Assembly (NCBI GenBank): GCA_049999725.1
Contig: JBNGIS010016179.1
Location: forward strand, 1-35,287
Direction: 5' to 3'
Length of the DNA stretch: 35,287 nt
Source of the DNA: Haplomitrium mnioides
Taxonomy: Eukaryota; Marchantiophyta; Haplomitriopsida; Calobryales
In this document: piece after piece, positions 10,241 through 20,877 of the stretch
Numbering within the stretch: the stretch's first letter is position 1
How the letters are laid out: the number at the start of each line of letters is the position of its first letter
The notes under the pieces: model-generated
Seen by the model: the letters and a program-made list of their open reading frames with translations, nothing else
Databases searched by the model: none
What the model was told of the DNA's origin: nothing
Position numbers and translations under genes: made by a program

Positions 10241-10526
10241 GTGTTCTGAGGACACTCTGGTGTGTTAATTCTCAAGTGGAGCTGAGAGGGGGGGCTGTGC
10301 CAGTGCCGGTGCACTGCATAGTAAGACTCGTCGAGGCTCGAGGGTGGAGTGGGCTACCTGCAGCTGGTAAAGCTGTCTTCCAGATGTGGAAGTAAAAGAA
10401 ACTCTCTTCCTAGCTTGAGGAAGTAAAAGCAAGGCTTCTCGCGAGGGAAGTTGAAAAACTATCGGGAGTGGAGGGTGTGTGGGTTGCTGGGCTGCAATTG
10501 TAAGGCAACGAGATTCACAAGGGAAG

Positions 10527-10535
10527 TATAAATAG
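10527..10535 (+). promoter_or_regulatory. LTR TATA box
   Basis: TATAAATAG, about 680 bases before the LTR end. The minus-strand LTR has TATATATAG at the equivalent place (32573-32581). Flanking GGGAAG and GTTAGAATTCCAGAG are conserved in both, which supports a functional core promoter in the ancestor. Confidence 0.7.
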
Positions 10536-10691
10536 TTAGAATTCCAGAGTGCCTTCAAGGACTCTGTTTTCTCTTGTACATTGTATAAATGTGTTTGTCC
10601 ATATATGTGTAGTTAGATTTTCCTTCTGCATGTGTGTGCTCTTGGATTGTTAGATTAGTGGACATCGGTTCAGTTGAGCAGACCCTAGGAA

Positions 10692-10709
10692 CACACTTGA
10701 AGGGGGAGT
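10692..10709 (+). repeat. PPT look-alike inside the LTR
   Basis: CACACTTGAAGGGGGAGT, identical over 18 bases to the region that includes the true polypurine tract. A second, less exact look-alike lies at about 10834-10852 (CACCTTGAAAGGGGGAGTCC). Both are conserved in the minus-strand LTR A (about 32396-32415 and 32273-32290), and LTR B has related boxes. Confidence 0.75.
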
Positions 10710-10944
10710 CCAATCCCTTAACACAAGTCTGGCATCCTAGGGGTGAATGCTCTCTGTTCCTAATCCTATTTGCATAGTTAGGAATTAGTGCAGCTTAGGA
10801 ATTAGTTAGGAATAGTTGTATCAGACCTGTGACCACCTTGAAAGGGGGAGTCCAGAGCTATTGTGTGTTCAGCTGTGCAGGTCACCAGCACCATTCTGCC
10901 CAAGCACAAATAAGGTGACAGTGCCTAAGTCATTGGGTCCTAAG

Positions 10945-10950
10945 AATAAA
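10945..10950 (+). promoter_or_regulatory. Possible LTR polyadenylation signal
   Basis: AATAAA about 410 bases downstream of the TATA box and 260 before the LTR end. The related minus-strand LTR has GATAAA at the same place. Plausible but weak on its own. Confidence 0.4.
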
Positions 10951-11208
10951 GAGGAAGAATTGCACAAAGCTAGCTGGGTGTTATGGATGTGGACCTGAGT
11001 GAATGTTTGAATGTGTGACTTGAGTGTGTGAAGAAGAGGAGTGAGAAAAGCACAACATGCCTGTAAGGAGAGGAAGAGTCTTTAAGGTCTGAAAGTGGTA
11101 ACTGGCAAGGAGCCATCTCAAAAAAGAACCCCAAATCCCGTAAACACGTCCTCCCTTGCATCAAAACGGGGCCTGAAAAAGGTTAAGGCTAGAAATAGAG
11201 GAGCGACA

Positions 11209-11213
11209 GCACT
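11209..11213. repeat. Right target-site duplication GCACT
   Basis: Directly follows the LTR end GAGCGACA and repeats 3404-3408. After it the sequence resumes gene F of unit 1, co-linear with unit 2 from about 19177. Confidence 0.9.
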
Positions 11214-12062
11214 GCACCATTGTGAAACAGAATCTTTATCAATATCTTGATTGGAAGGAAATGTTTTTTGTAACAAAATCGGTGTCATTGGCGATAATTC
11301 CAAAGAAATGATGATTGATTGAGACTCTTTGCTAGAATTGTTTCGCAAGCTGTCAACTGAAGACTCCTCCAAAAGAACTCGGTTTGTTTCAGATGTCCCA
11401 ATCTCCTTGCGAGGTGCAACTTGAAATGAAATCTCTTATTGTTTGAGTGTTGCTATCAAGGATGGAGGTTCATCTCCAAAATTAAAACTGTCCACAGATT
11501 GTATTTTTTTGTGTTTTGAACAAACACACTTTGATCATGAATATCGAAGTCTCCCTTTGATGAGGACGAAGAAAGGTCTACAACTGTCTGGAATTTCTGT
11601 GTTGAACCTTTTTTGTTGATATGTTGGAATAGTGAGAAGAAAGATTCAACTTTGACTGCTTGTAGGGCAATAAAGATCTTGTGCTAGATGAAGTTTGTTT
11701 CTCTAATTCTATGCACTAGGTTTCATCTTTGATCCTTTGCGCGCAAGTTGTTCACTTGTTAATCCGATCTACGCATTGGATTCACTTCTTGACCCTATGC
11801 GCATATAGGGTTGAGTCATTAATCCTATGTATGCATGGAGTTCACCTTCTCAATCTTCTTGGGCGGAGCTATCTAGTTCAATAGAAGCCATCTTTTTCCC
11901 CAATATAGTTGCCATCACACTTGACGCTTTTGGTACTCCATCGCTTACCTCCAAATAATTGTTGTTTGAACAAATATCAACCTACCTGTCAAAAGTAACA
12001 CTTTTTTGTGAAGATGAATCTTGGAATTCTAACGTCTTCTTGTCTTTAAAAACTCTAGCTAT
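11214..12062 (-). pseudogene. Gene F, unit 1, N-terminal part
   Basis: On the minus strand this segment is co-linear with the 5' part of F in unit 2 (19180-20003). It reads (start)-ARVFKDKKTLEFQDS-SSQKSV, then a stretch containing SNNNYLEVSDGVPKASSVMATILGKK, with frameshifts and stops. The start codon of unit 2 (ATG) is ATA here. A short internal repeat of about 30-35 bases (around 11710-11860) recurs in unit 2 at about 19640-19790 and holds small palindromes such as TGCGCGCA and ATGCGCAT. The N-terminal half has no domain I recognise. Confidence 0.6.
11710..11860. repeat. Short tandem repeat in F (about 30-35 bp)
   Basis: Several imperfect copies of a unit containing GGATTC/GGGTTC and a central TGCGCGCA-type palindrome. 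The equivalent in unit 2 is about 19640-19790. Because it lies inside the reading frame it may once have coded a repeated peptide. Confidence 0.6.
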
Positions 12063-12239
12063 TGAAAAAGCTCACTAAAAATCAAGTACTTCAAGAAACA
12101 TTTTAAACAAATATTATGAACCCCTTACGGCCCACTTGAAAGATGTGTTTTTCAAGAAAATTTTTAAAAACGACAAAATTGGGAACTTTTTGTGAAGAAA
12201 ATAAAAAAAGGAAATTGGAAAGATGAAAACAAGCCATGT

Positions 12240-12247
12240 TTTATATA
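12240..12247 (-). promoter_or_regulatory. TATA box of gene F, unit 1
   Basis: TATATAAA on the minus strand, 180-190 bases upstream of the F start. Unit 2 has the same at 20187-20194. Between it and the E TATA box is a conserved block with CACCATGCGAACCTACATG and TCAAGAGCTCC. Confidence 0.6.
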
Positions 12248-12335
12248 GTAACTTTTTTTGGCACCATGCGAACCTACATGTCAAGAGCTCCGCGAATCAA
12301 TTTTTTGCGGGAAAAAGCACTTTTTGAAATTTAGC

Positions 12336-12344
12336 TATAAAAAG
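12336..12344 (+). promoter_or_regulatory. TATA box of gene E, unit 1
   Basis: TATAAAAAG about 207 bases upstream of the E ATG. Unit 2 has TATTTAAAG at 20283-20291. The two TATA boxes of each unit point outward, about 95 bases apart. Confidence 0.6.
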
Positions 12345-12957
12345 AGCGTCAATGAAAAGTTTCTTTCCATTGTCGCACGCTCTCCCAATGGCTAATGGTG
12401 AAAACATTCTCGTTTTTGTTTTCTTATCATCCCTGGTTTTGCATTTACTTGCTATTTTGCCCTTTTCAACCTTTTGAGTTTTCCTCACTTTTGTTCATTG
12501 GAGTTTTCACCTCGAACTATACCTGTTTCTACAATCTTGAAAATGGCATCTCAGGGAAATGTTTCCAGACCTGCTCAACCAAAAGCCTTACAGGTATTCA
12601 GATGTTGTCAAAGCTCTAGAACCTGAAAAACTAGAGTGGAATTGGCTTGTTAATTACTGCTCCTTGAAAGACCCTGATCAATATCTTTATCTTTTTGCTG
12701 GTGAAGGTGAGAAATTCAATTTTGGTCTTCTGATCCAAATCATGATGATCCGTGAAGGCAAGAAAACCAACTTCAGGCTGCTTGTGTGGAGTCACATGAT
12801 GTAATTACCCTAAACTATGCAAATCGCAAACGATTTTTTTTTTCCAAGTTTAAGAAGAGGGACATTTTTGTCTAACATCTTCAAGCGGCAAAGGAAGATG
12901 ACAAGGTAAAATTTTAAAACCCTTTTTCGCTTGTTTCCTTTTCTACTAACTCGGAAC

Positions 12958-13245
12958 TCCCAAGTCCATGCGCGCATGGACTCCCAGAGCTCTTGCGTGC
13001 CTGGATCCAAGAGTCTATACGTGTGGGGTTTCTCGGGTCCTTGTGCGCATGGACTTTAGGTCTATGCTTGTAGGGACTTCCAAGTCCATGCACATCTAGA
13101 CTTGGAAGTCCATGCGCGTATGGACTCCGGAAGTCCATACGTGCTTGGACTTGAGAGTCCTTGCTCACAAGGACCCGAGAGACCATGCGCGTATGGAGTC
13201 CTGAGTCCATACCCATATGGTTATTGGAGTCTGTGCACACTTGGA
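12958..13245. repeat. Palindromic minisatellite in E intron 1, unit 1
   Basis: At least seven imperfect copies of a unit centred on TCCATGCGCGCATGGA (perfect 16-base palindrome at 12965-12980). Others are at about 13086, 13107, 13132, 13155, 13180 and 13205. Units are spaced about 21-30 bases apart in the second half. Many copies keep a palindromic outer TCCA...TGGA with a varied core. Confidence 0.85.
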
Positions 13246-14867
13246 CTACATTGTCTTTTTTCTTGCCCTAAACATTTGTACTTGTGTCTAATCAATTTTT
13301 ATTTTTTTTTTCAGTTTACTCAATTTATGGTGAGTTGTGTTATTGGCTACAAAGACACGAAGCGCGTCAAATGCAATTTTATAAAGTTGACCATCCACAT
13401 CAAAATTCTGAAACCCAAGCATGGCATTTATATTCAACAACTAGTGTCGTATCTAAGACAACATTTTCAATTCATGCAGCAAGCTCTTCTGCCCAAAAGA
13501 AAAGAAAGGAGGTGGAGCCTGTTGAGGCTCCCACAAAGAAGAAACAAGTGGTCTAGTATAAAAAGCCTGTTCCAATACCAGTCATTAAGGAGGAGCCAGC
13601 CCTCTCCAAGTCTCCAACAAGATTGTCTTCTGCTGCCTCTTCATCTTCAACACCAAGCAGCTCGGGGCAAGAATCAGAGTTAGAGCCAGTTTAGACTCCA
13701 ACATCAACATCAACCACAAGGGGTTGCAAACTTTCAAGGAATGGGAGCAGGTGGACCCTCAAACAATGTCTAAAAAGACAAAAACAAAATCAGGGAGTCT
13801 GCAATCTAGCGATGCAGAGTCCGCAAAGAAACAATTACTATTAGGCTAGAGAACTTGAGTATGCCGAAACCAAGAATGGAAAACTGGGGGCCTTTCCAGA
13901 TTAGAAGGCTAAATGGAGATTTTGTTGAGCTTATGGCGTAGAGAATGCTCATGAACAAATATATGCATAGTTTCTTTATTGTTGTTGTTGACTTGAAGTG
14001 TGGCTTGAAGGACAAGTCAGAGTTCGATATTAAGAACCCTAACAAGTATCACTACGAGATTGCAAGAGGCAATTACACTGAAGCAACTTTGATAACAAAA
14101 TACGGAGCAAAGAATCCGACGCTACTTTTTGCAACTGCTATGTGTACGTGAGCCTTACACTTATAAAGGCCCGTATTTTTGCAATTGATGACAACTACAA
14201 CCAGAGGTACAAGCTGGAAATAACCTCAATTCAAAAGGTCAAATATTGACATCAAAGGTTTGTAGAGAGTGGGATGGTGTCATCCTAGAAATTGAAAAGA
14301 GAATTGGTGTCGGAAACCTTGGAGATCAAGCCCAAGCCCACACTTAAGAAGACAATCACTTCTCAATACAACTGGTTCCAACTTGTTTTTTAAAGTGGTG
14401 AGCTCTCGGGTCTACAATAGAGCATATTTTTGATATGGAAAATACTGTTGAGGGCTAGAAGCCAAAGGCCAAGGGATCTCTTAGAATGGAGGACATGAAG
14501 TGGACATCTTGAAGGTCCTTTCAGGGTCTTCCTAATGAAGTTAAAATTTCAGTTTTCAAACACGTGGAAGCCAGAGAGCTTTCAATGGATGAAATATCTC
14601 GGGAGGCACATAGATATAAAGTTTTGGCAGTGATGGTAAGAAGTTTTTGTTATTAAGTGTACTGTAGTTGTTGAGAGGAAGCAAGAGAAGAGTACCCTCT
14701 CTACACTGAGAAGTCCAAATGGCTGTATTCTATTCTAGTTTCAAGAAGCTTTTGGTAAGTTTTTCTTTTCACAGTACATTCATTTCTTTGGAGTTGAGGT
14801 AAATTTATGCTAAGTTGTATTTGATTATGATAAAAAAGGTTTTGAGTTTCTTCGTGCAACGATTGTG

Positions 14868-15290
14868 AAGTCCATGCGCGCATAGACTTTAAAATATTTG
14901 CGCACCTTGACTTCACAATCCATGCGCGCATGGACTTCACAGTACTTGCCCACATTGACTACACAGTCTTTCCTCGCTTGAACCTTAGAGTCCAAGCGCG
15001 CATGGACTTCATGTTCTTGGCACTAGATTACTTGAATGTCTAGGCACGACTTGCCTTAGATGTACATACTTGTTTGGAATGCTACATCCATGCTCGCAAG
15101 GAATATAAAGTACAAGCACGCATGGATTGTGAAGTCCATGCGCGCATGGGCTAAAAAGTCCAAGCACGCATAGGCTAAAAAGTCCAAGCACGCATGGGCT
15201 AAAAATTCCATGCATGCATGGACTTCTTTGCTCATGCACGTATGGACTTCTTAGCCCATGCACACATGGACTTCAATGTCCATCTTAGTT
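14868..15290. repeat. Palindromic minisatellite in E intron 2, unit 1
   Basis: Array of roughly 15 copies of GTCCATGCGCGCATGGACT-like units. A perfect 16-base palindrome is at 14919-14934. Copies near 15135, 15160, 15185, 15210, 15232 and 15255 are 22-25 bases apart. The array fills intron 2 up to the T-rich acceptor tract. The open frames that start inside it (15218 plus, 15263 minus) are read-through of the repeat. Confidence 0.85.
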
Positions 15291-16678
15291 TGGAGTCCAA
15301 GGTCTCTGTTCAAATTGTCTTTCTTTCTCTTGTCTTACATTTCTTTTTTGTCTACTCTTTTTTTTTTTTTTTTTTCTGTTTTTGCTATGTACAGAGGGAC
15401 AAAACGTTCAAACATCAACTTGCAAAAACAATGACTGCAGCTGCCAAAGGCCAAAAAAAATTAGGGGTTGAAGAAGCCCCAAAAGATCAAGACCAGATCT
15501 CTACACTTGTTTCCTATCCTCCAGCTTTTCTGCTTCATTGCCAAAAAATTGGAGAGTGGAAATCAAAGCAACAAAGCAATATTGCATCTCTTCCAACTAA
15601 TGGAGTTGTGAGAGACGAAGACAAGGACTTATTGTTCTATGTCGATGGTCTTAATGTGGCATTTTACCAAGTCTATAGGGAGGCCAATGCTCGTCAGTTG
15701 AAGGGATTTGTGAAACCTAAGTGTTTCACTTTGGCAATTGCGGATATTCCTTACTATTGCAACCTTAAGGAATGCAAGCATGACGATTTTGAACCTTTTT
15801 CAAAAGATGACATTTTTGACATGGTTTCATCTTTTGCGGCAGTCACAACGTCGGATTTTTGGTCATTTGTAATTATACATTTGGCACAACAATTTGACAT
15901 CGTTGAGAATACCCTTTGGAAGTTACTGTGCCATTGACCATGACATCTGGTAAGTTCTTCTTTGATTTTTTGGTTTTTTAGTTTATCTTGTTTAGTTTTC
16001 CTACACTTTGTTTACAGTGTTTGATTTGTTTTTTTTCTCTTATTACAGAGACAAAAAAACATTTGTCATTTCAGTGGTCCTAGAATCGCACACACCCATG
16101 AGTATTGGAATGTAGGCTACTAGACAAAGGAAGGAAAGAGGAGCATGAGGCTTTTTAATTTGCAGTCTGCTCCTACGACTAGTCTTCTTTGGCAAATAAT
16201 ATACAGTGGTTTTAGTTCTTCTGTGATTTTGGCAAAACTAAAACATCCAGAAGATGATGCTCCTGTGACTGTTTATCAAAAGCTGTAGGCTCCTTACAAA
16301 TTTTTTACTGACCATTTGTCAATAGAGCAAGATTGGATCTTAGATCTTTGCTTTGAGTCTGACACAGGCCTTGTTTGTACTTTAAAGCTAATGCAAAATT
16401 GCATCGCTATGGAATATGATAGATGTCAGTCTATCTACATTCCTCAAAGAGTTTTGACGATGGCTTCCTTGGCATCCGATGTGATAGAGTCATAAATAAT
16501 ATATGCATACCATAAAGAACCCGTTCTTCTTGATACTATAGATGCTACTGGTGATTCTGTTCTCATCTGTGGGACTAGAAAGTTTTGATAGGACTCTCTA
16601 GTAGCTACAGATGCTCAGCCATTGGATTTAGATGAGATAATTCCTCCCAAAGAGGATAGAATCATAGCATTTGTTTGA

Positions 16679-17530
16679 AGAAATTGTTTTATTAATAATG
16701 TATTTTCCTTACAAAGTTTTATTTGCTAAAGTTTCAAATTGTTGCACTCCCAATCCAATTTAAGTTTTTTTTATCACGATTCAATTTGGTGCGCAAAATG
16801 GTTTTAGAACAAAAGCAATTTGGATTTATTGAGCATTAGCGAAGAAGTCCATGCTAGCATGGAGGTTCACTTTCCTTTTTCATTTTTTGTTTCTTCTTTG
16901 ACAACTTTCTACATTCCCAACTTATGATTACTCAGCAATTATGGATCGATTCAATTGTCCATGCGGGCATGAGCATCAGTTATTCAAGCTCGAGTTAGAT
17001 GTAGTTTTCCCTACATGCAACTATCTTTCAAACAAAATGTGTCTATACTTGGGCTTCAGTTGTCCATGAGGGCATAGGCTTCAACAATCTTTTCAAATAT
17101 TTGCTTCAACAATCTTCTTACACCAACACTCTAGGGTTTTTTTTCAAGTTTTTTTTGGTATAAATTTTGAACATTTTAATCAAATTTTCAAATTATATAT
17201 ATCATTATTTGTTTTGAAAATATTTAGCAACAAATGTCGTATAAATGTTTCTATATTATTTGTTTGTTGATGCTTATGCTTTTGGAAGATGAAATTATAG
17301 ATGTAATATTGCTCAAATACTCATAAGAAAATTTGTTCTCAATACATTTTGCACTCAAAGTGAGCTATTTTGATATGCATAATTACATGTCTTGTACAAA
17401 AAAAATATTACTAGCGTGAAAATCATAATTTTTTATGCCAAAATTACAAAATTGATTTCTAAGAGCGAAAAATGAAACAAGAACCTTGTAGCAATTCTTA
17501 GTTCAAAGTAGCGATTGTTGGTGGCAAATA
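16679..17530. other. 3' flank of gene E, unit 1 (no gene)
   Basis: AT-rich noncoding sequence, co-linear with 24826-25890. Around 16845-17075 it holds decayed copies of the palindromic motif (TCCATGCTAGCATGGA, TCCATGCGGGCATGAGC, TCCATGAGGGCATAGGC). The similarity between units ends near TAGTTCAAAGTAGCGATTGTTG (about 17510-17530), which I take as the unit border. Confidence 0.6.
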
Positions 17531-17599
17531 AATTCGACAAATTTGTTCATAACATTCTCAAGTACTTTGTAAAATAATAATCTTAAATTGCAATATAAA

Positions 17600-20003
17600 A
17601 TGAAAGTACACAATAGACAATGAGGTTCTTAAATGACTTCAATCACTCGTATTGACTTCTTGGGATTCAGCTTCAAAATATTCATTAAGATTAACATGAT
17701 CTGCATCAATGTTCACAACATTGATTGAATCTCTTTCAAACATATGAGGATTGATTTCTTTTTATCTTTCATACTCAAATAGATTTGATTAAATGGTAGC
17801 TAGAGTGGGTTTTCTCAAATGGATTTTTTGTGTTAGAAGAAAATCAAAAGACAAAATTGTAATTTGTATTGCACCAAGTACATTAATATGTAACTTGGGA
17901 TTTGCATTTCCCTTTTGTTGTTGCTATTTTTCTCGGAAGTATTGTCCAGAAATGCATCCTCAACCTCACAAGAAAACCATTGAACATGTACTCGTTTTGG
18001 GTTTGGAGGTTCTTCCTCATCAAAATGGTCTGCCTTTTTGATCGAGAGATGCAACAATACATACTAACATTATGGCTTTCACCTCATATAGGTTGCCAAA
18101 TTTATGCCCATATATGATGTTGTGTGAAACAGTCCCTTCTCGTGGTCTAGATGCTCCATCATAGATTTCTCGACGTGTAGACAATATATGTTCTACTAGA
18201 GCATCTTTTATTGTCTATTCAACATCAAAATGAGAACCTAGACAAACATTTTGAGAATCATGACAAGTACTTGCGGTTGTGAAGGTGGAAAGGTGAATTT
18301 TGCTTTGAGTCCTCATCTTTTTCTTTCAAAGATGGAAGCAAAAATCTCTTGTTGAGCATGAGAAAACCTCTTTCTCAACATCAACATCTCTTTCTTCCTT
18401 TCAAGATCGTTTGATTTTGGAATATGCCTTGAGAGGAATCAACATTGAACTTAAAATTTCTCTATTCACTTTAGATAGGCACTTGAGTTGACAAATACCA
18501 TCCGAAGGTAACCAAAATTCATCTCTTGAAAACTATTTGCTACAAATCTTTGCCTTTGAATTATTCTTGAAAAAATATTGTCCATCCATTCAAGCATGAA
18601 TACTCCTTTAGCAAATAGTTTTCTATTTCCAAAAATACCTCTACGATGTGCGTTTTCAAGGTTTTGAATCCTTTGAATTCTATCATTCCCTACTGATGAT
18701 ATTAATTTGAAGGCTCTTGTAAAGACAATGGTACCGCTAGGCAGAGTGACCCGATTGTCAACATCACAATTTTTCCTTGGTTTCCTCACTTCAATGTGAT
18801 ATCTCGATTTTCTTCATGCTTTGTTGAAAATATGCTTCTCTCATAGTTCTTAAAAAACATGTCTTGCACAACAAGAAATAGTTATTTAGACAATATGAAA
18901 TTCTCCTCGATTTTAAAATTGATACAAGATCAAGCTTTTTCTTCACAAAACTCTCGTCATGATGGACTTTTACAAAGAATTTTTACATAAAGTGTTTACC
19001 CATTTGGGTTTTGGCCCAGAAAAAGAATTCTTATGTAGTGCCGGTCAATTCGATACGTAGGCGAATCGAGCCATCGAAGATAATTCATCAACTTGAAAAT
19101 CTTGAGCATCATCTCAAACATTGTTTGTTTCTTTGAAAAAAGTTTCGAAGGATAAAGACCACCTTGAGGATTGGGAGAACTGGACCTGATCGAAACAAAA
19201 TCTTCATAAATATTTTAAACATTAAGAAATGTTTTTTGTAAATTAATCAGCGCCATTGGCAATAGCTCCAACAAAATGTTGATCGATTGAGACTCTTTGC
19301 TAGAATCATTTGCTAAATTTTCATCTGAAGATTTTAGCAAAAGAATTTAATTTTTGAAAGATCTCCTAATCTCATTAAGAGGTCCAACTTGAGTAGAAAT
19401 CACTCGTTGTTTGAGTGGTGCCATCAGTGATAGCGAATCATCTCCAAAATTGAATTCAACCACAGATCTATGATTTTTGTGTTTTGGACAAACACATTTC
19501 GATCTTGAACATCATTGTCTTCATTTGATGAGGACAAAGAACTGTGCACAAACACTTAGAAATTCTCACTTGACGTCTTTTTGTTTATTTGTTGGAGTAT
19601 TTAAAAGAAAGATTCAATTTTGAATGCTTGACCAGCAACAAAGATCTAGTGCATGCATAAGATTGAGTCTTGGATCCTTTGCAAGCATTGGGTTCCCTTT
19701 GTGACTCTTTGTGTGGATTGGGTTCACTCTTTGACCCCATTCATACATAGGGTTCAATCCCTTATCCTATAGACGTATAGAGCTCACTTGCTTGATCTTC
19801 TTGGGTAGAGCTATTTGACTCAACAAACGCCATCTTTTCCCCAAAATGCTTGCTATCACACTTAATGCTTTGGGTATTCCATCACTTACCACCACAAGAC
19901 AGTGGTTTGATACTATCTCTAGCTCTCGGCCAAAAGCAACACTTTTCTGCGAACATGAATCTTGAAATTCTAACCTCTTCTTGTTTTTGAAAACTCTAGC
20001 CAT
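17600..20003 (-). pseudogene. Gene F, unit 2: transposase-like protein of unknown function
   Basis: Uninterrupted but decayed copy of F. The start ATG (20001-20003) opens MARVFKNKKRLEFQDSCSQK, followed by SDGIPKALSVIASILGKR, then frameshifts. Further on come the region matching 3016-3403, a segment at 18466-18789 (motifs VTLPSGTIVFTRAFKLI and RRGIFGNRKLFAKGVFMLEW), and a 3' part with LSTRREIYDGASRPREG and DEEEPPNPKRVHVQWFSCEV (about 17830-18230). The C-terminal half has no counterpart in unit 1, where other sequence and LTR C intervene. The Pro-rich, Trp-containing motif and DEEEPPNPK block suggest a large protein of 700-800 residues. The transposase-like identity rests on the unit 1 fragment FPNVKIPKCKRF-CETC; unit 2 lacks a clear copy of that segment. 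Confidence 0.5.
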
Positions 20004-20186
20004 TGATAAATAACAATAAAAATAGAAAAAATTGAAGAAAATATTTTAACAAATATTTTCTCTACTGGTATACCCAAAAAATGTGCTTTTGAAGAAAATA
20101 TTACAAAATGACAAAATTATGAAAAATATTTTGGGAAGGAAATGAAAAAAAAAAAACCAAATTTAAAAGATGAAAATGAGCAATGC

Positions 20187-20194
20187 TTTATATA
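20187..20194 (-). promoter_or_regulatory. TATA box of gene F, unit 2
   Basis: TATATAAA on the minus strand, about 190 bases upstream of the ATG at 20003; conserved with 12240-12247. Confidence 0.6.
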
Positions 20195-20282
20195 CTAACT
20201 CTTTTTTTCACCACGCAAACCTACGTGTCAAGAGCTCCACAAATCATTTTTTGGAGAGAAAATGCATTTTCTAAAATTTTGG

Positions 20283-20291
20283 TATTTAAAG
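20283..20291 (+). promoter_or_regulatory. TATA box of gene E, unit 2
   Basis: TATTTAAAG about 187 bases upstream of the E ATG; conserved in position with TATAAAAAG at 12336. Confidence 0.5.
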
Positions 20292-20877
20292 AGCAATAAT
20301 GGAAAGTTTCTTTCCATTGTCGTGAGTTCACTTTCTGGTTTTTGTTTTCTTATCATCATCATTTTTGAAATTTCTTGTCATTTTGCCTTTTTTCTACCTT
20401 TATCTCACTATGAACTTTTGTTTGTAAGATTTTTTACCTTGAATTTTGCTACCTTTCAATTTGGAGAAAATGGCATCAGACTTCAATGTTCCAAACCACC
20501 TCAACCAAAGCCTTGCAAGTATTCGGATGTTTTGAAGGTTGTGGAGCAACAAAAATTAGACTAGAAATGGCTAGTTTGTTGTGGAATGATAAAGGACATG
20601 GATTATCACCTTTATCTTTTTGTTGGTGAAGGTGAAAAGTTCAACATTGGCCTTCTAGTCCAAGTTACCATGATTTGAGAGGGTCACAAAGCCCACATAG
20701 AGCTTCTTGTGTAGTCTGAATCATCGGTTACTCTCTTCAATGCCTCAAGAAAGAAATTCCGCTTTAAAGAGATGAACCTAAGTGACATCTTTACCAAGCA
20801 TCTGCAGCCTGCTCTGGACAATGGCAAGGTGAGATGAGAGGTTTTTTTTCATTTGTTTAAATTTTTCTATTGCAAAG

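Larger units (their letters stand above)
3409..11208 (+). mobile_element. Non-autonomous Ty3/Gypsy-like LTR retrotransposon (gag-PR only)
   Basis: The element begins TGTCAGC, ends GAGCGACA and is flanked by GCACT on both sides. In order it holds a 5' LTR remnant (3409-3822), the end of gag with two zinc knuckles, a retropepsin-like protease, a tail of unknown nature, a polypurine tract and a 3' LTR of about 3.8 kb. No reverse transcriptase, RNase H or integrase is visible. The 5' LTR jumps directly into gag, so the rest of that LTR, the primer-binding site and most of gag are deleted. About 1.78 kb of its apparent length is the probable assembly duplication around the 10-N gap, so the real element is nearer 6.0 kb. 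The two LTR copies differ at roughly 8% of the 414 comparable bases by eye, mostly by transitions, so the insertion is old but still alignable. Confidence 0.85.
7380..11208 (+). mobile_element. 3' LTR, complete (about 3.83 kb)
   Basis: Runs from TGTCAGCC to GAGCGACA and is followed by the target-site duplication. The length is unusual for a plant LTR and comes partly from internal repeats (8930-9300 and 9753-10240). A TATA box at 10527, a conserved region downstream and an AATAAA at 10945 suggest that U3 takes up about the first 3.15 kb and R-U5 the last 0.65 kb. No encoded protein was recognised. The last 1.5 kb is strikingly similar to the minus-strand LTR at 31915-35287. Confidence 0.85.
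12543..16678 (+). pseudogene. Gene E, unit 1: ParB-like plus N4/N6 DNA methyltransferase, four exons, decayed
   Basis: Exons inferred by comparison with unit 2 and by splice signals: 12543-12905 (donor GTAAAA), 13315-14754 (acceptor TTTTTTCAG, donor GTAAGT), 15395-15949 (acceptor TGTACAG, donor GTAAG) and 16049-16678 (acceptor TTACAG), with a stop at 16676-16678. Exon 1 encodes KPYRYSDVVKALEPEKLEW onward and is frameshifted by one extra A near 12580. Exon 2 has a Lys/Ser-rich linker, then a ParB/sulfiredoxin-like region (VVVDLKCGLKDKSEF; decayed ARGNYTEA in place of GGNHSAT). Exon 3 carries ADIPYYCNLKECKHDDFEPF (motif IV) and SFAAVTTSDFWSFVII. Exon 4 carries AKLKHPEDDAPV and a motif I region degraded to LDLCFESDTGLV. 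Motif IV precedes motif I, the beta-class order. It has many stops, mostly explained by C-to-T or G-to-A changes. The ancestor would be about 1000 residues. In bacteria and phages such domain fusions occur; a plant copy with introns is unusual. Confidence 0.65.

Noticed and set aside
13102-13683. A 193-residue plus-strand open frame
   Set aside because: It starts in the intron 1 minisatellite and continues in a frame different from that supported by comparison with unit 2 exon 2 (KKRKEVEPVEAP region).
12958-15290. CRISPR-like array
   Set aside because: The repeated unit is a variable palindrome with irregular spacing and no unique spacers of constant length. It lies inside introns of a eukaryotic-type gene and no cas genes are present.
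15218-15937. A 239-residue plus-strand open frame as an independent gene
   Set aside because: Its ATG and first 40 or so codons are intron minisatellite and a T-rich acceptor tract. Only the part from 15395 matches exon 3 of gene E in unit 2.
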